Shown: positions 1 through 9,304 of the stretch, in pieces
Layout of the letters: each line of letters starts with the position of its first letter
How positions within the stretch are numbered: position 1 is the first letter of the stretch
Made by a program: the position numbers and the translations under genes
IMG/VR virus record: IMGVR_UViG_3300035670_006618
Location: 1-41,327 of that record
Length of the DNA stretch: 41,327 nucleotides
Reading direction: 5' to 3' (one strand)
Source of the DNA: a virus
Notes under the pieces: generated by a model
Databases searched by the model: none
Told to the model about the DNA's origin: nothing
The model's input: the letters and a program-made list of their open reading frames with translations, nothing else

Positions 1-108
1 TACATTGCTCCCAGACTGCGTTACAGTTTGTGATGCACCAGTTCCTGACCAAGGAATAGTATTAGGAAGTCCACCTGAAAAACTCTCAAATCCTTCAATT
101 ACGGCCAT
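1..108 (-). CDS. N-terminus of a phage virion protein, cut by the window edge
   Basis: The reading frame starts at ATG 108 and runs off the left edge, giving 36 residues that begin MAVIEGFESFSGG and continue with a Ser/Thr/Gly-rich stretch. It overlaps the upstream gene by 14 bases, as expected for the next gene of the tail operon. The composition suits a tail or fibre beta-structured protein. The fragment is too short to assign a family, so the tail role rests on position. Confidence 0.5.
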   Translation of the reverse strand, partial: MAVIEGFESFSGGLPNTIPWSGTGASQTVTQSGSNV

Positions 109-736
109 ATCTCAGCCTCACGTCTTTTACCTGTTTCAACCACGGAATATGATCGTGTTCATAGATAATCTCAAAATAAATCTCGTCGTCTTTGTCCTTG
201 GATTTCGTGTCTCGTTTTAACTTTTCCTTGGATTGGACTTTCCCTCTTACAAATGACTTAGTGTCCTTGATAATATCGTTTAATTCCTCAGAACGCAAAG
301 CCGGGAAACAGTCCACTCTAAGCTCAGGTTCAACTACGACTTTCCCATTAACTTTCCAAGTAAGCTCACGGTCACCATTTTTATAAACCTGAACACCACG
401 GGGTCGGAAATAAATCAAGAACTTAACGTTATCAAACGGCTCAAACTCTATCCCATCCGTTGTGACTTCCATTTTACTCGTATTCGGACTATCCAGTTGT
501 TTCCATGACTGTCCGTTAACCTTTATCTCAAAAGGAAACTTAATCACCTCGCATTTATAACTGGGTGCCTCAACGATATACCCGTTTTCCGTCTCTTTTG
601 GTCGAAGGTCGATCTCCGTCCATTTGTTATCTTTAAGATAATGCAGTGGGCGCATGGAGATGACCATGCGCTTTGTCGTCCGGTCAATGTGAAACGTCTT
701 TGAGTGTTGTGTTCGGAGAGATTTGTATTCGATCAT
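95..736 (-). CDS. Hypothetical virion-associated protein
   Basis: 213 residues, no signal peptide or membrane segment. The N-terminal half is beta-rich with conserved-looking tryptophans (KWTEIDLRP, QSWKQL). It is followed by a charged Lys/Asp/Glu linker (about residues 160-187) and an acidic-aromatic C-terminus. It starts at a TAATG junction with the preceding small gene, so the two are probably translationally coupled in the tail region. I do not recognise a family. A minor tail or fibre-associated component is inferred from position only. Confidence 0.6.
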   Translation of the reverse strand: MIEYKSLRTQHSKTFHIDRTTKRMVISMRPLHYLKDNKWTEIDLRPKETENGYIVEAPSYKCEVIKFPFEIKVNGQSWKQLDSPNTSKMEVTTDGIEFEPFDNVKFLIYFRPRGVQVYKNGDRELTWKVNGKVVVEPELRVDCFPALRSEELNDIIKDTKSFVRGKVQSKEKLKRDTKSKDKDDEIYFEIIYEHDHIPWLKQVKDVRLRYGRN

Positions 737-930
737 TAATCAATCTCCGGGACATCCGTTAGCAATCCATCACCGCTTTCTGAAAGTATTCTGTCACCCG
801 ACTCCAACAAGATATATCCGATAAGGTTATCCCCTATGGTAATATGGCGTTCGCCAGAAATTCCACCCTTTACGGTTAATCCTACCCCGTATGTGATCTG
901 GTCCGTGATGGAAAGTTTACGAGTCGGCAT
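736..930 (-). CDS. Small hypothetical tail-region protein
   Basis: 64 residues, with Gly/Ile-rich beta-type composition and a repeated ESGD motif near the C-terminus (LLESGDRILSESGDGLL). It shares one base with the upstream and downstream stop/start codons, so it sits in a tightly packed tail operon. Function unknown; a short accessory tail protein is the simplest reading. Confidence 0.55.
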   Translation of the reverse strand: MPTRKLSITDQITYGVGLTVKGGISGERHITIGDNLIGYILLESGDRILSESGDGLLTDVPEID

Positions 931-1397
931 TACGATGTCTTGTAATTGATAGTTGCCATTGCCATAACGGCGTTAATACTTGACGACACAATCGTAATTA
1001 CCCAACCTGTATCTGCGGAGTTTCTTACAATCGCGGCCCGTCCGTTTGTAGTCCATATTGTCGTTTTCGAAGTAGAGGCACTTCCAACACCAATCCAAGC
1101 GACTTCGTTGGCGTTTGTCCCAAGAGTAGAGATTGTTGTCGGAACTGGTGCGTCTGACGGTAAATCCATTACTACGGTGTTTACCGCTGTCCCTGCCACT
1201 GAATACAATAGCATGATACTTAAAGTAACGTCTCTACCAACTTGCTGCCAAGTGTATTGAGCCGTCAAATCACCACTGGGGGCCGATGAACCAGTCCATG
1301 CAATCGTTCCGGTCTGGGTATAGGTAGAATTCCCCGGACCGTTACTGATTGGAACAAAATCGCTCTGTGTTATACCCGTTCTGGTTGAAATGCCCAT
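930..1397 (-). CDS. Probable tail fibre or tail accessory protein
   Basis: 155 residues rich in Ser/Thr/Gly/Ala/Val. The central YTWQQVGRDVTLSIML segment is of the kind seen in beta-sandwich receptor-binding or fibre-tip domains. There is no signal peptide. It lies directly after the 35-residue-repeat protein in the tail gene block. The fold is inferred from composition and position, not from a confirmed family match. Confidence 0.6.
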   Translation of the reverse strand: MGISTRTGITQSDFVPISNGPGNSTYTQTGTIAWTGSSAPSGDLTAQYTWQQVGRDVTLSIMLLYSVAGTAVNTVVMDLPSDAPVPTTISTLGTNANEVAWIGVGSASTSKTTIWTTNGRAAIVRNSADTGWVITIVSSSINAVMAMATINYKTS

Positions 1398-1407
1398 CTT
1401 AAACTCC

Positions 1408-2280
1408 TTATGCGTCTGTAATAAAATAAAGCGTGGTCGCGTTAGCCGATCCCGCGACGTATTCCGCAGAAGTCAGTGAAACGGCGTTTGTGATTTGATC
1501 CGAACCCGTTGGCGCACCCCCGGTAACGCTTCTAACGGCAAATTGTTCAATGGCACTCTTTGTAACCGAAGGGGTCATATAAGGACCATCGGCAGAACCC
1601 GTCTGAGCCTGTGCAGTAGTGGCTACGTTGGCTGAGGTAATGGCCCATCGGTCCACCACCGTCTTTCCTAGAGAAGGAGAAATGAACGTCCCGTTCGAAC
1701 TTCCACCAGAAGCCTGAGCAGTAGTTGCCAAGCTTGCGGACGTGATAGCCCAACGATCTACAACAGTTTTTCCGAGGGCGGGGGAAATGAATGTTCCGTT
1801 AGAACTTCCACCAGATGCTTGGGCGGTCGTTGCTAGAGAGGCTGATGTAATCGCAAACTTTTCAATTGCGTTACGCACCCCCACTGGTGACATAATAGAA
1901 CCGTTTGAAAGTCCGGCTGTAGCTTGGGCTGATGTAGCAAAATTAGCCGACGTAAGGGCAAAATCCTGAATTAACTTCTTTCCTGTAGAGGGAGAAAGAG
2001 CTAATCCGTCACTCGTTGCAGCCGTTGCTTGTGCGGTGGTGGCGAAGCTTGCTGAAGTAAAAGCGTAGTCCTGAACAAGCTTCTTGGTTACAGATGGATT
2101 CATTACGACGTTTTCAGCGACAGCAGCCGTGGCCTGTGCTGTCGTCGCATATGGATGGAAAATAGGAGCCGCCGCAGACGCTTCGACCTTTCGGTTAGCC
2201 GCACTTCTTACAACAATAAATACGTCACCCGCCTGAGGGGAGCCGCCATCTGTGATTTCTGATATTTTCTGATCGGCCAT
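1408..2280 (-). CDS. Tail fibre-like protein with six 35-residue repeats
   Basis: 290 residues. After a 44-residue head come six tandem units of exactly 35 residues, starting near residues 45, 80, 115, 150, 185 and 220. Each begins AT(T/S)AQA and contains a (S/N/T)P motif about 17 residues in. A 35-40 residue C-terminal cap follows. Repeats of this ATTAQA...TP type are typical of phage fibre shafts that trimerise. Units 4 and 5 are nearly identical in protein but differ at many silent DNA positions. Probable role: host-contacting fibre or its shaft. Confidence 0.75.
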   Translation of the reverse strand: MADQKISEITDGGSPQAGDVFIVVRSAANRKVEASAAAPIFHPYATTAQATAAVAENVVMNPSVTKKLVQDYAFTSASFATTAQATAATSDGLALSPSTGKKLIQDFALTSANFATSAQATAGLSNGSIMSPVGVRNAIEKFAITSASLATTAQASGGSSNGTFISPALGKTVVDRWAITSASLATTAQASGGSSNGTFISPSLGKTVVDRWAITSANVATTAQAQTGSADGPYMTPSVTKSAIEQFAVRSVTGGAPTGSDQITNAVSLTSAEYVAGSANATTLYFITDA

Positions 2281-2282
2281 TT

Positions 2283-3188
2283 TTAACCTTCATACATGAT
2301 ATTGATTACACCGCTGTCAAATGTGTCGGTTGAGTTAATTCTTACTCGATCTAGTTCCGCAGCCAAAACCTTAGACCCAACAACAAACGAACCGCCAGAA
2401 GTAGTCGAGTCACTTCTACCTAAGGTGAAAACGCAAGACCACGTGTTCGTCGTGCTATTTAATAACGTAAGAACACATTGACCACTTAACAACGCAGCCG
2501 CGACTAAAATTCGACTCGGGAATCCAGTGGAGATATTTACACTGTTAATACCGCTACCAGAAATCAATGCTCCAAACCCTAGGTATCCGCTTGTTTCATA
2601 ACCACTCGTTGTCCCAAGCTGGACCTCAAATGCAGAGGCTCCGTTTGTCGAAACTTCCGAGAAACTAATCGTAATTCTCTTTGTACCGGATGGGATGCTT
2701 GTGTATTGATGCGATGTCCCAGAAGTAGTCGCCGTGGGAGTGCCTAAGACAATTCTACCCGGTGCGTTTGTAATCTGACTTCCATCCACCGCGGGAAGGC
2801 CGGGGTTTCCACCAACGTCCTCTAATTGAACAAGGTTCCCAATCGCCACACCAGCCAAACCACGGGCCGCATCGGTTGAGATTGAGCTTGCCTGTGCTGT
2901 CGTGGTAAAGGTGTTTCTTACTGAATCCACCGCTACGGAGCTTGCAAGGGCCGTCGTATAAACCGTCATGCCCAAGAACGTTCTTGCTTGTCCAGCCGCG
3001 ACAACCTTCCCTTGACGTGCGGAAGCAAAAGCAAAGCCATTCGCATTAGCAGAGGTGAGGGTTTCCCATGTCCCTACAGGTCCGTTTTTATCAACGTAAC
3101 TATCAATAAGGTCGATGAATTGGGATTCTGACGGACGATCACCAGTCTCAAAGAAAGCCTTAATGTCGTCTTTTACTTTACTTGTCAT
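2283..3188 (-). CDS. Tail or fibre protein with virion-anchoring N-terminus
   Basis: 301 residues. The first 35 (DIKAFFETGDRPSESQFIDL followed by a DSYV motif) resemble the N-terminus of the 175-residue protein at 9304-9831, suggesting a shared virion-docking module. The middle contains one ATTAQA-like repeat unit and a QLEDVGG...DGSQITNA linker. The C-terminal 150 residues are beta-rich (ITISFSEVS, FEVQLGTT) like fibre-tip or receptor-binding domains. It starts inside the end of the gene upstream (11-base overlap). Confidence 0.7.
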   Translation of the reverse strand: MTSKVKDDIKAFFETGDRPSESQFIDLIDSYVDKNGPVGTWETLTSANANGFAFASARQGKVVAAGQARTFLGMTVYTTALASSVAVDSVRNTFTTTAQASSISTDAARGLAGVAIGNLVQLEDVGGNPGLPAVDGSQITNAPGRIVLGTPTATTSGTSHQYTSIPSGTKRITISFSEVSTNGASAFEVQLGTTSGYETSGYLGFGALISGSGINSVNISTGFPSRILVAAALLSGQCVLTLLNSTTNTWSCVFTLGRSDSTTSGGSFVVGSKVLAAELDRVRINSTDTFDSGVINIMYEG

Positions 3189-4710
3189 CTCTACCCTCTA
3201 AACTTTTTGCGAATTCAAGCATAATTGCCCTGTCGGCTCTCAATTCTCGCACGATGTTTCTATTCTTTGCCACCGTAATAGCTTTGTCAGCGTTTTTCAA
3301 AAGACTACCAATAATCTTCTTCGTTTCACCAGATGATAAAAGTTTTCCGCCCGCATAAAGTCCAGCTCCGGTAAGAACAACTTTCGGGGCCATAATTCCA
3401 GTCGCTCCAAGACCTCCTAGTGCTGCTATTCCAGCAATCTCACCCTTTAGTGGGACTGAATTTTGAAGCTTCTGGGTAAGTCGTGTAAAAGCATTGTTTG
3501 CCTCACCAGCCGCCTTACCCTCGATGTTGTCAAGAGCAGTAAACAGATTACTTTGTTCTCTCAAAGATTTTTTAACGGATGCGTTAGGCGCAATTTGATC
3601 TAGGAAGTCATTCGTTGTGTTTCTGAGTTCTCTCACGACAACTGAGAACGCATTCTCAGATGACGGATCAAATGCCTTTGGCTTATAGGCCTTTACTGCC
3701 GAATCAAACTTTTTCCGCGCTTCCAGAAGTCCAGAAGCTGTCTTGGGCGCTTCGTCTACGATCTTATAAAACTCGTCGATAAGTTTCGAAGCCGTCTTTT
3801 CTGCGTCACCAACTAACACCGGGTTTGATGCAATGCGTTTCACAGATTCTCCAATAGCCTCTTTATAGGCCGATTCCTCAAATGGAATATCGCTTCTAGA
3901 AAGCGTGCTTTTGAGCATGTTTGCTTTCTTCATCGCCTCTTTTTTCACAACATTATAATTGTGCTGTAATGATCGGTTTTTCGAGAGTCCGGGAACTTTA
4001 CTGATTTGCCCGGCTATTTCGATTTCTCTCGGTGTTTGTTCAACAACCTTTGAACGCAGAATGCCCTTTTCAGTGGTGCGCGAAACAAGGTCTTCTTTCA
4101 CCGATGGCGTGGGCTTAGGGGAAATGAGGTCATTAACAAAATCACGCTTTCTATTGGAAATTTGTTTCCCGCCAATTTTGTCAAGTTTTTTCCCGGCGCG
4201 TCCTATCATAGTCCCGCTAATTTTAACTGGCGGTTTCTTTACAGGGGCAGCCAATGAAAATATGTTCGCAACAGCGTCTACGTCTCTGGCAAAAGCTGGG
4301 TTTTTATTTTCAAACTCTCCATAAGCTTCAAGAACAGGCTCTATAATTGGTTGGATTGCTTCGCCAACAGCTCCGCCAACTTTACGCAAAGGATTTTCGA
4401 TTTTATCTGGGAGTGCTCTAAACCCGCTCACACCAGCTTCCCCAATCGTGTCTAAAATAAAACCAGCACCCCCTTTGCCCAAAATCTGCAAGCCAGTTCG
4501 CGCTAGGTTCTGTTCGCCAGATTTATAAGCGTCGGTCGATGTTTGAACCATCTCTCGACGTTTTGTGTAGTCGTCTTTAACCCGATCTACGAATCCCTTT
4601 TGTTTTGGCTTAATCCCCCGTATGGCCATGAGGCTATCGGTACTCATGTCCTGATACCGCTTCTCACGATATGCCAGTAGGTCTTCCGTTGGGACTTTGG
4701 ACAGGTCCAT
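3178..4710 (-). CDS. Large candidate internal virion (ejection) protein
   Basis: 510 residues, mostly helical and very lysine-rich. A Gly/Ala hydrophobic region lies near residues 75-125. A second at about 420-455 (IAALGGLGATGIMAP) could insert in a membrane. It follows two other candidate ejection proteins and precedes the fibres, where podoviruses encode proteins expelled with DNA. There is no tape-measure-like gene in the window, which fits a short tail. The ejection role is inferred from order and composition. No lysozyme or transglycosylase motif is visible. Confidence 0.6.
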   Translation of the reverse strand: MDLSKVPTEDLLAYREKRYQDMSTDSLMAIRGIKPKQKGFVDRVKDDYTKRREMVQTSTDAYKSGEQNLARTGLQILGKGGAGFILDTIGEAGVSGFRALPDKIENPLRKVGGAVGEAIQPIIEPVLEAYGEFENKNPAFARDVDAVANIFSLAAPVKKPPVKISGTMIGRAGKKLDKIGGKQISNRKRDFVNDLISPKPTPSVKEDLVSRTTEKGILRSKVVEQTPREIEIAGQISKVPGLSKNRSLQHNYNVVKKEAMKKANMLKSTLSRSDIPFEESAYKEAIGESVKRIASNPVLVGDAEKTASKLIDEFYKIVDEAPKTASGLLEARKKFDSAVKAYKPKAFDPSSENAFSVVVRELRNTTNDFLDQIAPNASVKKSLREQSNLFTALDNIEGKAAGEANNAFTRLTQKLQNSVPLKGEIAGIAALGGLGATGIMAPKVVLTGAGLYAGGKLLSSGETKKIIGSLLKNADKAITVAKNRNIVRELRADRAIMLEFAKSLEGRDDK

Positions 4711-5933
4711 TATAAAGCACCTCTACGGCGCAGTTCAGCGTCAATCGGGTCTTCTTCAGACTGTAATTCTCCACTTACACTCAGGTCATAAGGCATTGCA
4801 CCTTGCGGAGCCTTAGAAAGTTCCGTATTAAAGTTCTGAATAATGCGCTTGCTTGCCTTATCGTCGATCTCAAGAATCTTTCTAATTGAATCTTCCGTAA
4901 GGGAGATTTGGCCAGCCGCCATTTGTTGTGCATATTCCCTATCAGCATCTGAAAGACCAGTGCCAGAACCAAAGAGTTTAATCTTGTTACCAACTGCCCC
5001 GGCACGTTGGGCGACAAATGCTTCCGTATTGGAAATTTCATCTGCGCCAAGGTTAATGCCAACTTCTTGTAGACCCTTACCAAGTGCCTTAACAAAGTCA
5101 GCGCCCGTTCCTGTAACCACACCACTATCAAGCAACTGTCTCGCTTGTTGGTTTGAATACAGAGAATTTTGAGCGTCTTGAGCAGATTGGCGTTTTGCAA
5201 CAAGTTGTTTGCCTGTTTCCTCACCAATTACCTTACCGAAGTTCTCGCCTGATTTCAGGTTGCCTAATCCCTCGGCCGCGCCACTCATATCCATCACTTC
5301 ACCGTTTGGTCCAATCGTCAGATTCGTTCCGACTTTGTTTTGTGCGAGGCGAATCTTTTCAATTGTAGAAAGGTTCTTAAGGTTAGGATCGCTATCAATA
5401 GCTGCCATTACCTGACCGAATACAGTATTACTTCCACTGCCTTTTTCCCGTTGATTTGCGAGCGCGTAAGATGAAGCTATTTGCGCCTCTTTCATCTTAG
5501 AGTCGAGCGGTTTGTATCCTGTTTTCTTGGCAATCCCTGCAAGTTTCGTCATCACCTGAAAAGCGTTACTCGGGTCAATCGTATCGGGGTCTTTGTGGAG
5601 TTCTTCCAAGAAAAGAGCATTCCCTTCCGGGTCGCCTCCGGTAAACATCTCCATACGTTTATACAGGGCGTTGGCCTGAGCATCACCCGCCGCACGTTGT
5701 TTTTCAAACATGTCGTATAGGCCTTGAGTTGACTGCAATTCACGGTCTGTTTGTGAACCTAAAACAGATTGTAGAACTTGGTCTATACTTGTATTTTGTC
5801 CTGCCAATGCCCGAAGCTGTGCAGACTGCCCCGCTAATCCTATTTGTTCAGCGTTATAGGGTTGAGCTCGTTTTTGTAGAATACCTGTAATACGGTCTTC
5901 GTAAGGGTTCTTTTGTGTTTGAAATTCTGCCAT
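4710..5933 (-). CDS. Candidate internal virion (ejection) protein
   Basis: 407 residues, helical and rich in Gln/Ala, without signal peptide. The C-terminal third (GSGTGLSDADREYAQQMAAG, then SLTEDSIRKILEIDD) is a pattern I associate with DNA-injection proteins of podovirus-like prophages. The stop codon abuts the start of the next ejection-type gene, and it is preceded by a small Gly-rich virion protein, the usual order of ejection modules. Assignment is by family impression and context. Confidence 0.65.
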   Translation of the reverse strand: MAEFQTQKNPYEDRITGILQKRAQPYNAEQIGLAGQSAQLRALAGQNTSIDQVLQSVLGSQTDRELQSTQGLYDMFEKQRAAGDAQANALYKRMEMFTGGDPEGNALFLEELHKDPDTIDPSNAFQVMTKLAGIAKKTGYKPLDSKMKEAQIASSYALANQREKGSGSNTVFGQVMAAIDSDPNLKNLSTIEKIRLAQNKVGTNLTIGPNGEVMDMSGAAEGLGNLKSGENFGKVIGEETGKQLVAKRQSAQDAQNSLYSNQQARQLLDSGVVTGTGADFVKALGKGLQEVGINLGADEISNTEAFVAQRAGAVGNKIKLFGSGTGLSDADREYAQQMAAGQISLTEDSIRKILEIDDKASKRIIQNFNTELSKAPQGAMPYDLSVSGELQSEEDPIDAELRRRGAL

Positions 5934-5934
5934 G

Positions 5935-6558
5935 TTAATCCCAATAAATTACACCGTTAGGGCTTTGGGTTGTTTTCCCTTGGAACGTTCTAAGGATATT
6001 TTGTAGTGCGTCCGTTCCCTTTGAAATCATTCCACCATATCCACCCATTGCGTTCATCGTGTCTTTTTGTGCGGCTTGTGCAGCGAAATTCAGTTGGTCG
6101 CGTTTTGTCTCAGATTGTCCGTATGTTCCAACGCCAGCCGCTTGGAGAATACGTTGGATAGCATTCTGGCTGGCTTGCTGTTTTAACATCGGAGTGCCAC
6201 GGGAAATCTGTTGGTAAATGTTTTCATCGCGTCTTTCAGGATCAAAAAATACCCCGGCCCGACCCATGGCACGCTCCCGGCGGTCTGCGAGGACTTTCTC
6301 CATAATGTCGCCACGAACCCCACTAAAGAGGTTCTGAAATTCTTCATCCTGCATCTGCTTAACGTAGGAGTTACCGGGCGTTCCAAGGGCTTTCAAAAGG
6401 CTGATTGCATAACGTTCGCTAGCGGGTTGCTTAACTTTCTCAGGTCCTTTTAAAGCCTGAAAGATGCTCATAATGTTCCCAACTGGGCCAGCTAGGCTAC
6501 CTAACGTAGACCCCGCAGAACCAAGACCTCCCGCCATCGAACCAAGAAACTCTAACAT
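5935..6558 (-). CDS. Small Gly-rich virion (probable ejection) protein
   Basis: 207 residues. The first 35 are Gly/Ala/Leu/Ser-rich and hydrophobic (MLEFLGSMAGGLGSAGS), and the rest is polar and helical with many Gln and Arg. Proteins of this type often sit between the tail nozzle and large ejection proteins in podoviruses. It shares one base with the end of the nozzle gene. Role inferred. Confidence 0.6.
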   Translation of the reverse strand: MLEFLGSMAGGLGSAGSTLGSLAGPVGNIMSIFQALKGPEKVKQPASERYAISLLKALGTPGNSYVKQMQDEEFQNLFSGVRGDIMEKVLADRRERAMGRAGVFFDPERRDENIYQQISRGTPMLKQQASQNAIQRILQAAGVGTYGQSETKRDQLNFAAQAAQKDTMNAMGGYGGMISKGTDALQNILRTFQGKTTQSPNGVIYWD

Positions 6559-8624
6559 TACACTTTCCCTAATATGTTGCCGTAAATTGTGAACCCTGTG
6601 ATAATATCCGGTCCGTTTGTATCTTCTGTGTCAATTCTAATCTTGAAGTTCTCGCCCTTCCACCGGAGAGGGAGTTTCGGTTCAACAATTCGCGCTCCCC
6701 CGATAGGTGAAACACCGACCTGAGCAAACCCAACCTGACCAACCCCCGCCGCTGTCGTCACCACGGTATCGGTCGAAATCTGTCTATAATCCCCTGTCGC
6801 GGTGATAGTATATACCACTGCCGCACCAGCTTCAAATTTGGGTTTGATATAAACTCCGCTCCGCAATTGGGTGGATTTTTGGGGTTCATTCAGGCGTAAC
6901 CATCCCGTCTCAAGGACCGTCGCAATCGTGTCGCCGTCGTCATCATAAGACCCCGTGTCAAACCGATAAACCTTCCCCCCAGCCCCAGCGCAAACGAGGT
7001 CACCGTTACGACGAACAAAATATGTCTTCTGCTCCGCAAATTTACCTGTAAACTTACTCCACGACCCATAGGTGTTGGTAATGGTCTGCCCGTCCTTATA
7101 AAACGGGGTGTAGTTGTAATTATAAATCACATCCCCGATCTTACACATTAACCAGTTTCGACGGGGGTAATGGATGGTCTGGATTTCATCCGGGTCGTTA
7201 GCTTTAGACGTAATCTCCCGAACCATTTCCGACTTAATAAACTCGGATACGTTTGAGGTCTGGAAGGCGTTCGCATCAAATCCCACGGTGAAGTTTCTCA
7301 GGCCATCATTAGCCACGAAGTTCATAGCCCCGCCAATGCTTTCAAGAGCGTAACGAGAGATAGACCCTTGGGGGAATAAACCAACGGGGGAAAAGTCAAT
7401 TGAGGCCGCTGTGGTGTCCTGAATGGGGTCTATTCCGGTGTCCGCATAGACGTTCCGTTGGCCCCCGGCTACGAGATACTTTTGGAAGGTCTTAAGAGAA
7501 AGAAGTTTCTCCGCTTGGGGCTGTCTTGTCCCGTAAAGCTTGGAATTGGCGTTTAACGTCCGTTGGAAGGTCGTCATGTCCTGTGGATCGTCCGGGCCGG
7601 TAATTCTCACAGTAGAGCGGTTACGGGCATCAATATAATACGCTCTCCCATAGTGAACGTGCGCCCACGACGCAATCGGCATGGCAGATTTAAAGAACTG
7701 AATGGAGTCGTTTGCCGTCTGACCCGTAATAGAGGTCCCAGTAAGTTGGGCGGTGCTTATAGCCGAAACTTGGGCAATCGCCGAACGGGTGGTATTGTAA
7801 TAATAATCCCCGACTTTAATTTCCGTATTAAGCCAGTTCACCCCAGAAACAGCAACCCCCGCCGCAGAGGTTCCCGTAGTCGCTGTAGCGAAGTTATCAA
7901 GACCGTTATTCTGGTTAATTATGTTTAATTCAATCAGGTCGATAATCTGATAGAAATCACCCCCGGCTTGGTTAGCCGAAGCGGAAATAGTAGGGTGCCC
8001 AAGACCTGTCGCCGCCGATCCAATGGCTGTGTGTTGGATATTCGTAGAACCTACGGAAGTAACAACCGCATAACCCCCTATACTGGAGTTATAAACAAGG
8101 TCGTTTGTGTTTACAAAGGTCGATTGTAACCAGTTTGTAACATTTGCATCGCTCAATCCAGCCGCAGAGGTGGATGTAGAAGACGTTCTGCCTCGGTTAA
8201 CAAGTGCCCTTAGTTCTGTAAATGTCGTTCCATTTTCAGTGAAGAAGTTCCTATCAACACCGTTAACAAAAATGAGTTTTGGCCCCATTTGAACCGAATT
8301 TAACCGAGAAGATGAGTCTTTCCCTGTTAAAACCTGTGACCAAGTATCGGTGTCCTCATTCAAGGACCATAAATTTCCGTTTTCGCTTGCAAAAAGCGTT
8401 GCGTTTCCGTCATTGTCGATAAGTTCGTGCAGCCCCGTGATCGTTGGGGTTCCGGTAATAGTGTTTCCAAGCTGCTCAATCCCCTGACGCTTCTCCGCGT
8501 CACCGTTGATATTGATAAAACGGTTTGTAAAGCGATAGGAAAACTCAATCGGAACTTCTGACTCGGCAAATTCCGTCCCAAGCCCATATCTTCCGGGAGC
8601 ATAATTGGTTGTAATAACCGTCAT
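6558..8624 (-). CDS. Tail nozzle or tubular protein (P22 gp10 / T7 gp12 type)
   Basis: 688 residues, beta-rich throughout with propeller-like repeats (GLHELIDNDGNATLFAS, LVAGGQRNVYADTG, NDGLRNFTVGFDA). It lies immediately downstream of the gp4/gp11-like adaptor with a four-base overlap, the standard order for the two connector rings of short-tailed phages. Its size is between P22 gp10 (about 470) and T7 gp12 (about 790). It would form the tail tube or nozzle and bind fibres. The family is inferred from length, order and composition. Confidence 0.7.
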   Translation of the reverse strand: MTVITTNYAPGRYGLGTEFAESEVPIEFSYRFTNRFININGDAEKRQGIEQLGNTITGTPTITGLHELIDNDGNATLFASENGNLWSLNEDTDTWSQVLTGKDSSSRLNSVQMGPKLIFVNGVDRNFFTENGTTFTELRALVNRGRTSSTSTSAAGLSDANVTNWLQSTFVNTNDLVYNSSIGGYAVVTSVGSTNIQHTAIGSAATGLGHPTISASANQAGGDFYQIIDLIELNIINQNNGLDNFATATTGTSAAGVAVSGVNWLNTEIKVGDYYYNTTRSAIAQVSAISTAQLTGTSITGQTANDSIQFFKSAMPIASWAHVHYGRAYYIDARNRSTVRITGPDDPQDMTTFQRTLNANSKLYGTRQPQAEKLLSLKTFQKYLVAGGQRNVYADTGIDPIQDTTAASIDFSPVGLFPQGSISRYALESIGGAMNFVANDGLRNFTVGFDANAFQTSNVSEFIKSEMVREITSKANDPDEIQTIHYPRRNWLMCKIGDVIYNYNYTPFYKDGQTITNTYGSWSKFTGKFAEQKTYFVRRNGDLVCAGAGGKVYRFDTGSYDDDGDTIATVLETGWLRLNEPQKSTQLRSGVYIKPKFEAGAAVVYTITATGDYRQISTDTVVTTAAGVGQVGFAQVGVSPIGGARIVEPKLPLRWKGENFKIRIDTEDTNGPDIITGFTIYGNILGKV

Positions 8625-9304
8625 CGTCTTCCCGGTTTGAAAAATACCGTCGATCCGCTATCCCCGTTGTATCGGTTATAGCTCTCCTGAGCCATGTTTT
8701 CGTATATGTCAAGGTTAGACTGATAACGACTGGTGGGTTCACCGTCGCTTTCGTCCAAAATCATCTTAGTAAGCAACCCTTGAACGATGACGCGAGACGG
8801 AAAGGGAATAACGGTGCTTCCATCGGCGGTTGTGTAAACAGAGGGCTTTTGATAATACCCGATATTTACATTTTTGCCGTTTTCATTGCTTCCCGGCCAA
8901 CGGTCAAAGGTAATAACCGGATTCCCCTCGCCATTAGTCCCCTTAACAGACCAAAAATTAGGCTCCCCAACCTGATTTAATCTATGGTAACGTCGAATGT
9001 CATCTAATTTCACAAATCTTAAAGCTGCGGTTCTGTCTTCAATCGAAACTTCATGGATGTTTTGAACAACAACCCCAGAAACCGCGTATTCTCTTACACT
9101 CGTTGCAATGGTTAGGTTTGCCTCACTGTAAGTTTCCTGCCAGTTACCATAGTCCGATAGTTCCGCTACCACGTCGTTTAGGTAACTTAAGGCCGTAAGG
9201 CTTTCGGAATCCTGATCGACCGTGGTTGCAGGGGATAATTTCGCACGGCGGCGGACCTCGTTAATCGCCCCCAGAACGGATATGCGAGAATCTGTAAGAG
9301 CCAT
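8621..9304 (-). CDS. Head-tail adaptor (P22 gp4 / T7 gp11 type)
   Basis: 227 residues. The N-terminal ALTDSRISVLGAINEVRRRA, the YLNDVVAELSDYGNW helix and the central DDIRRYHRLNQVGEPNFW segment are characteristic of the tail-adaptor ring that sits under the portal in podoviruses. It overlaps the start of the nozzle gene by four bases. The protein would assemble as a dodecamer closing the DNA-filled head. Good confidence from motif pattern plus gene order. Confidence 0.75.
   Translation of the reverse strand: MALTDSRISVLGAINEVRRRAKLSPATTVDQDSESLTALSYLNDVVAELSDYGNWQETYSEANLTIATSVREYAVSGVVVQNIHEVSIEDRTAALRFVKLDDIRRYHRLNQVGEPNFWSVKGTNGEGNPVITFDRWPGSNENGKNVNIGYYQKPSVYTTADGSTVIPFPSRVIVQGLLTKMILDESDGEPTSRYQSNLDIYENMAQESYNRYNGDSGSTVFFKPGRR

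Noticed and set aside
1408-2280. CRISPR-like array suggested by regular 105-bp periodicity
   Set aside because: The repeats are in-frame protein units with diverged DNA, with no short identical repeat or unique spacers.
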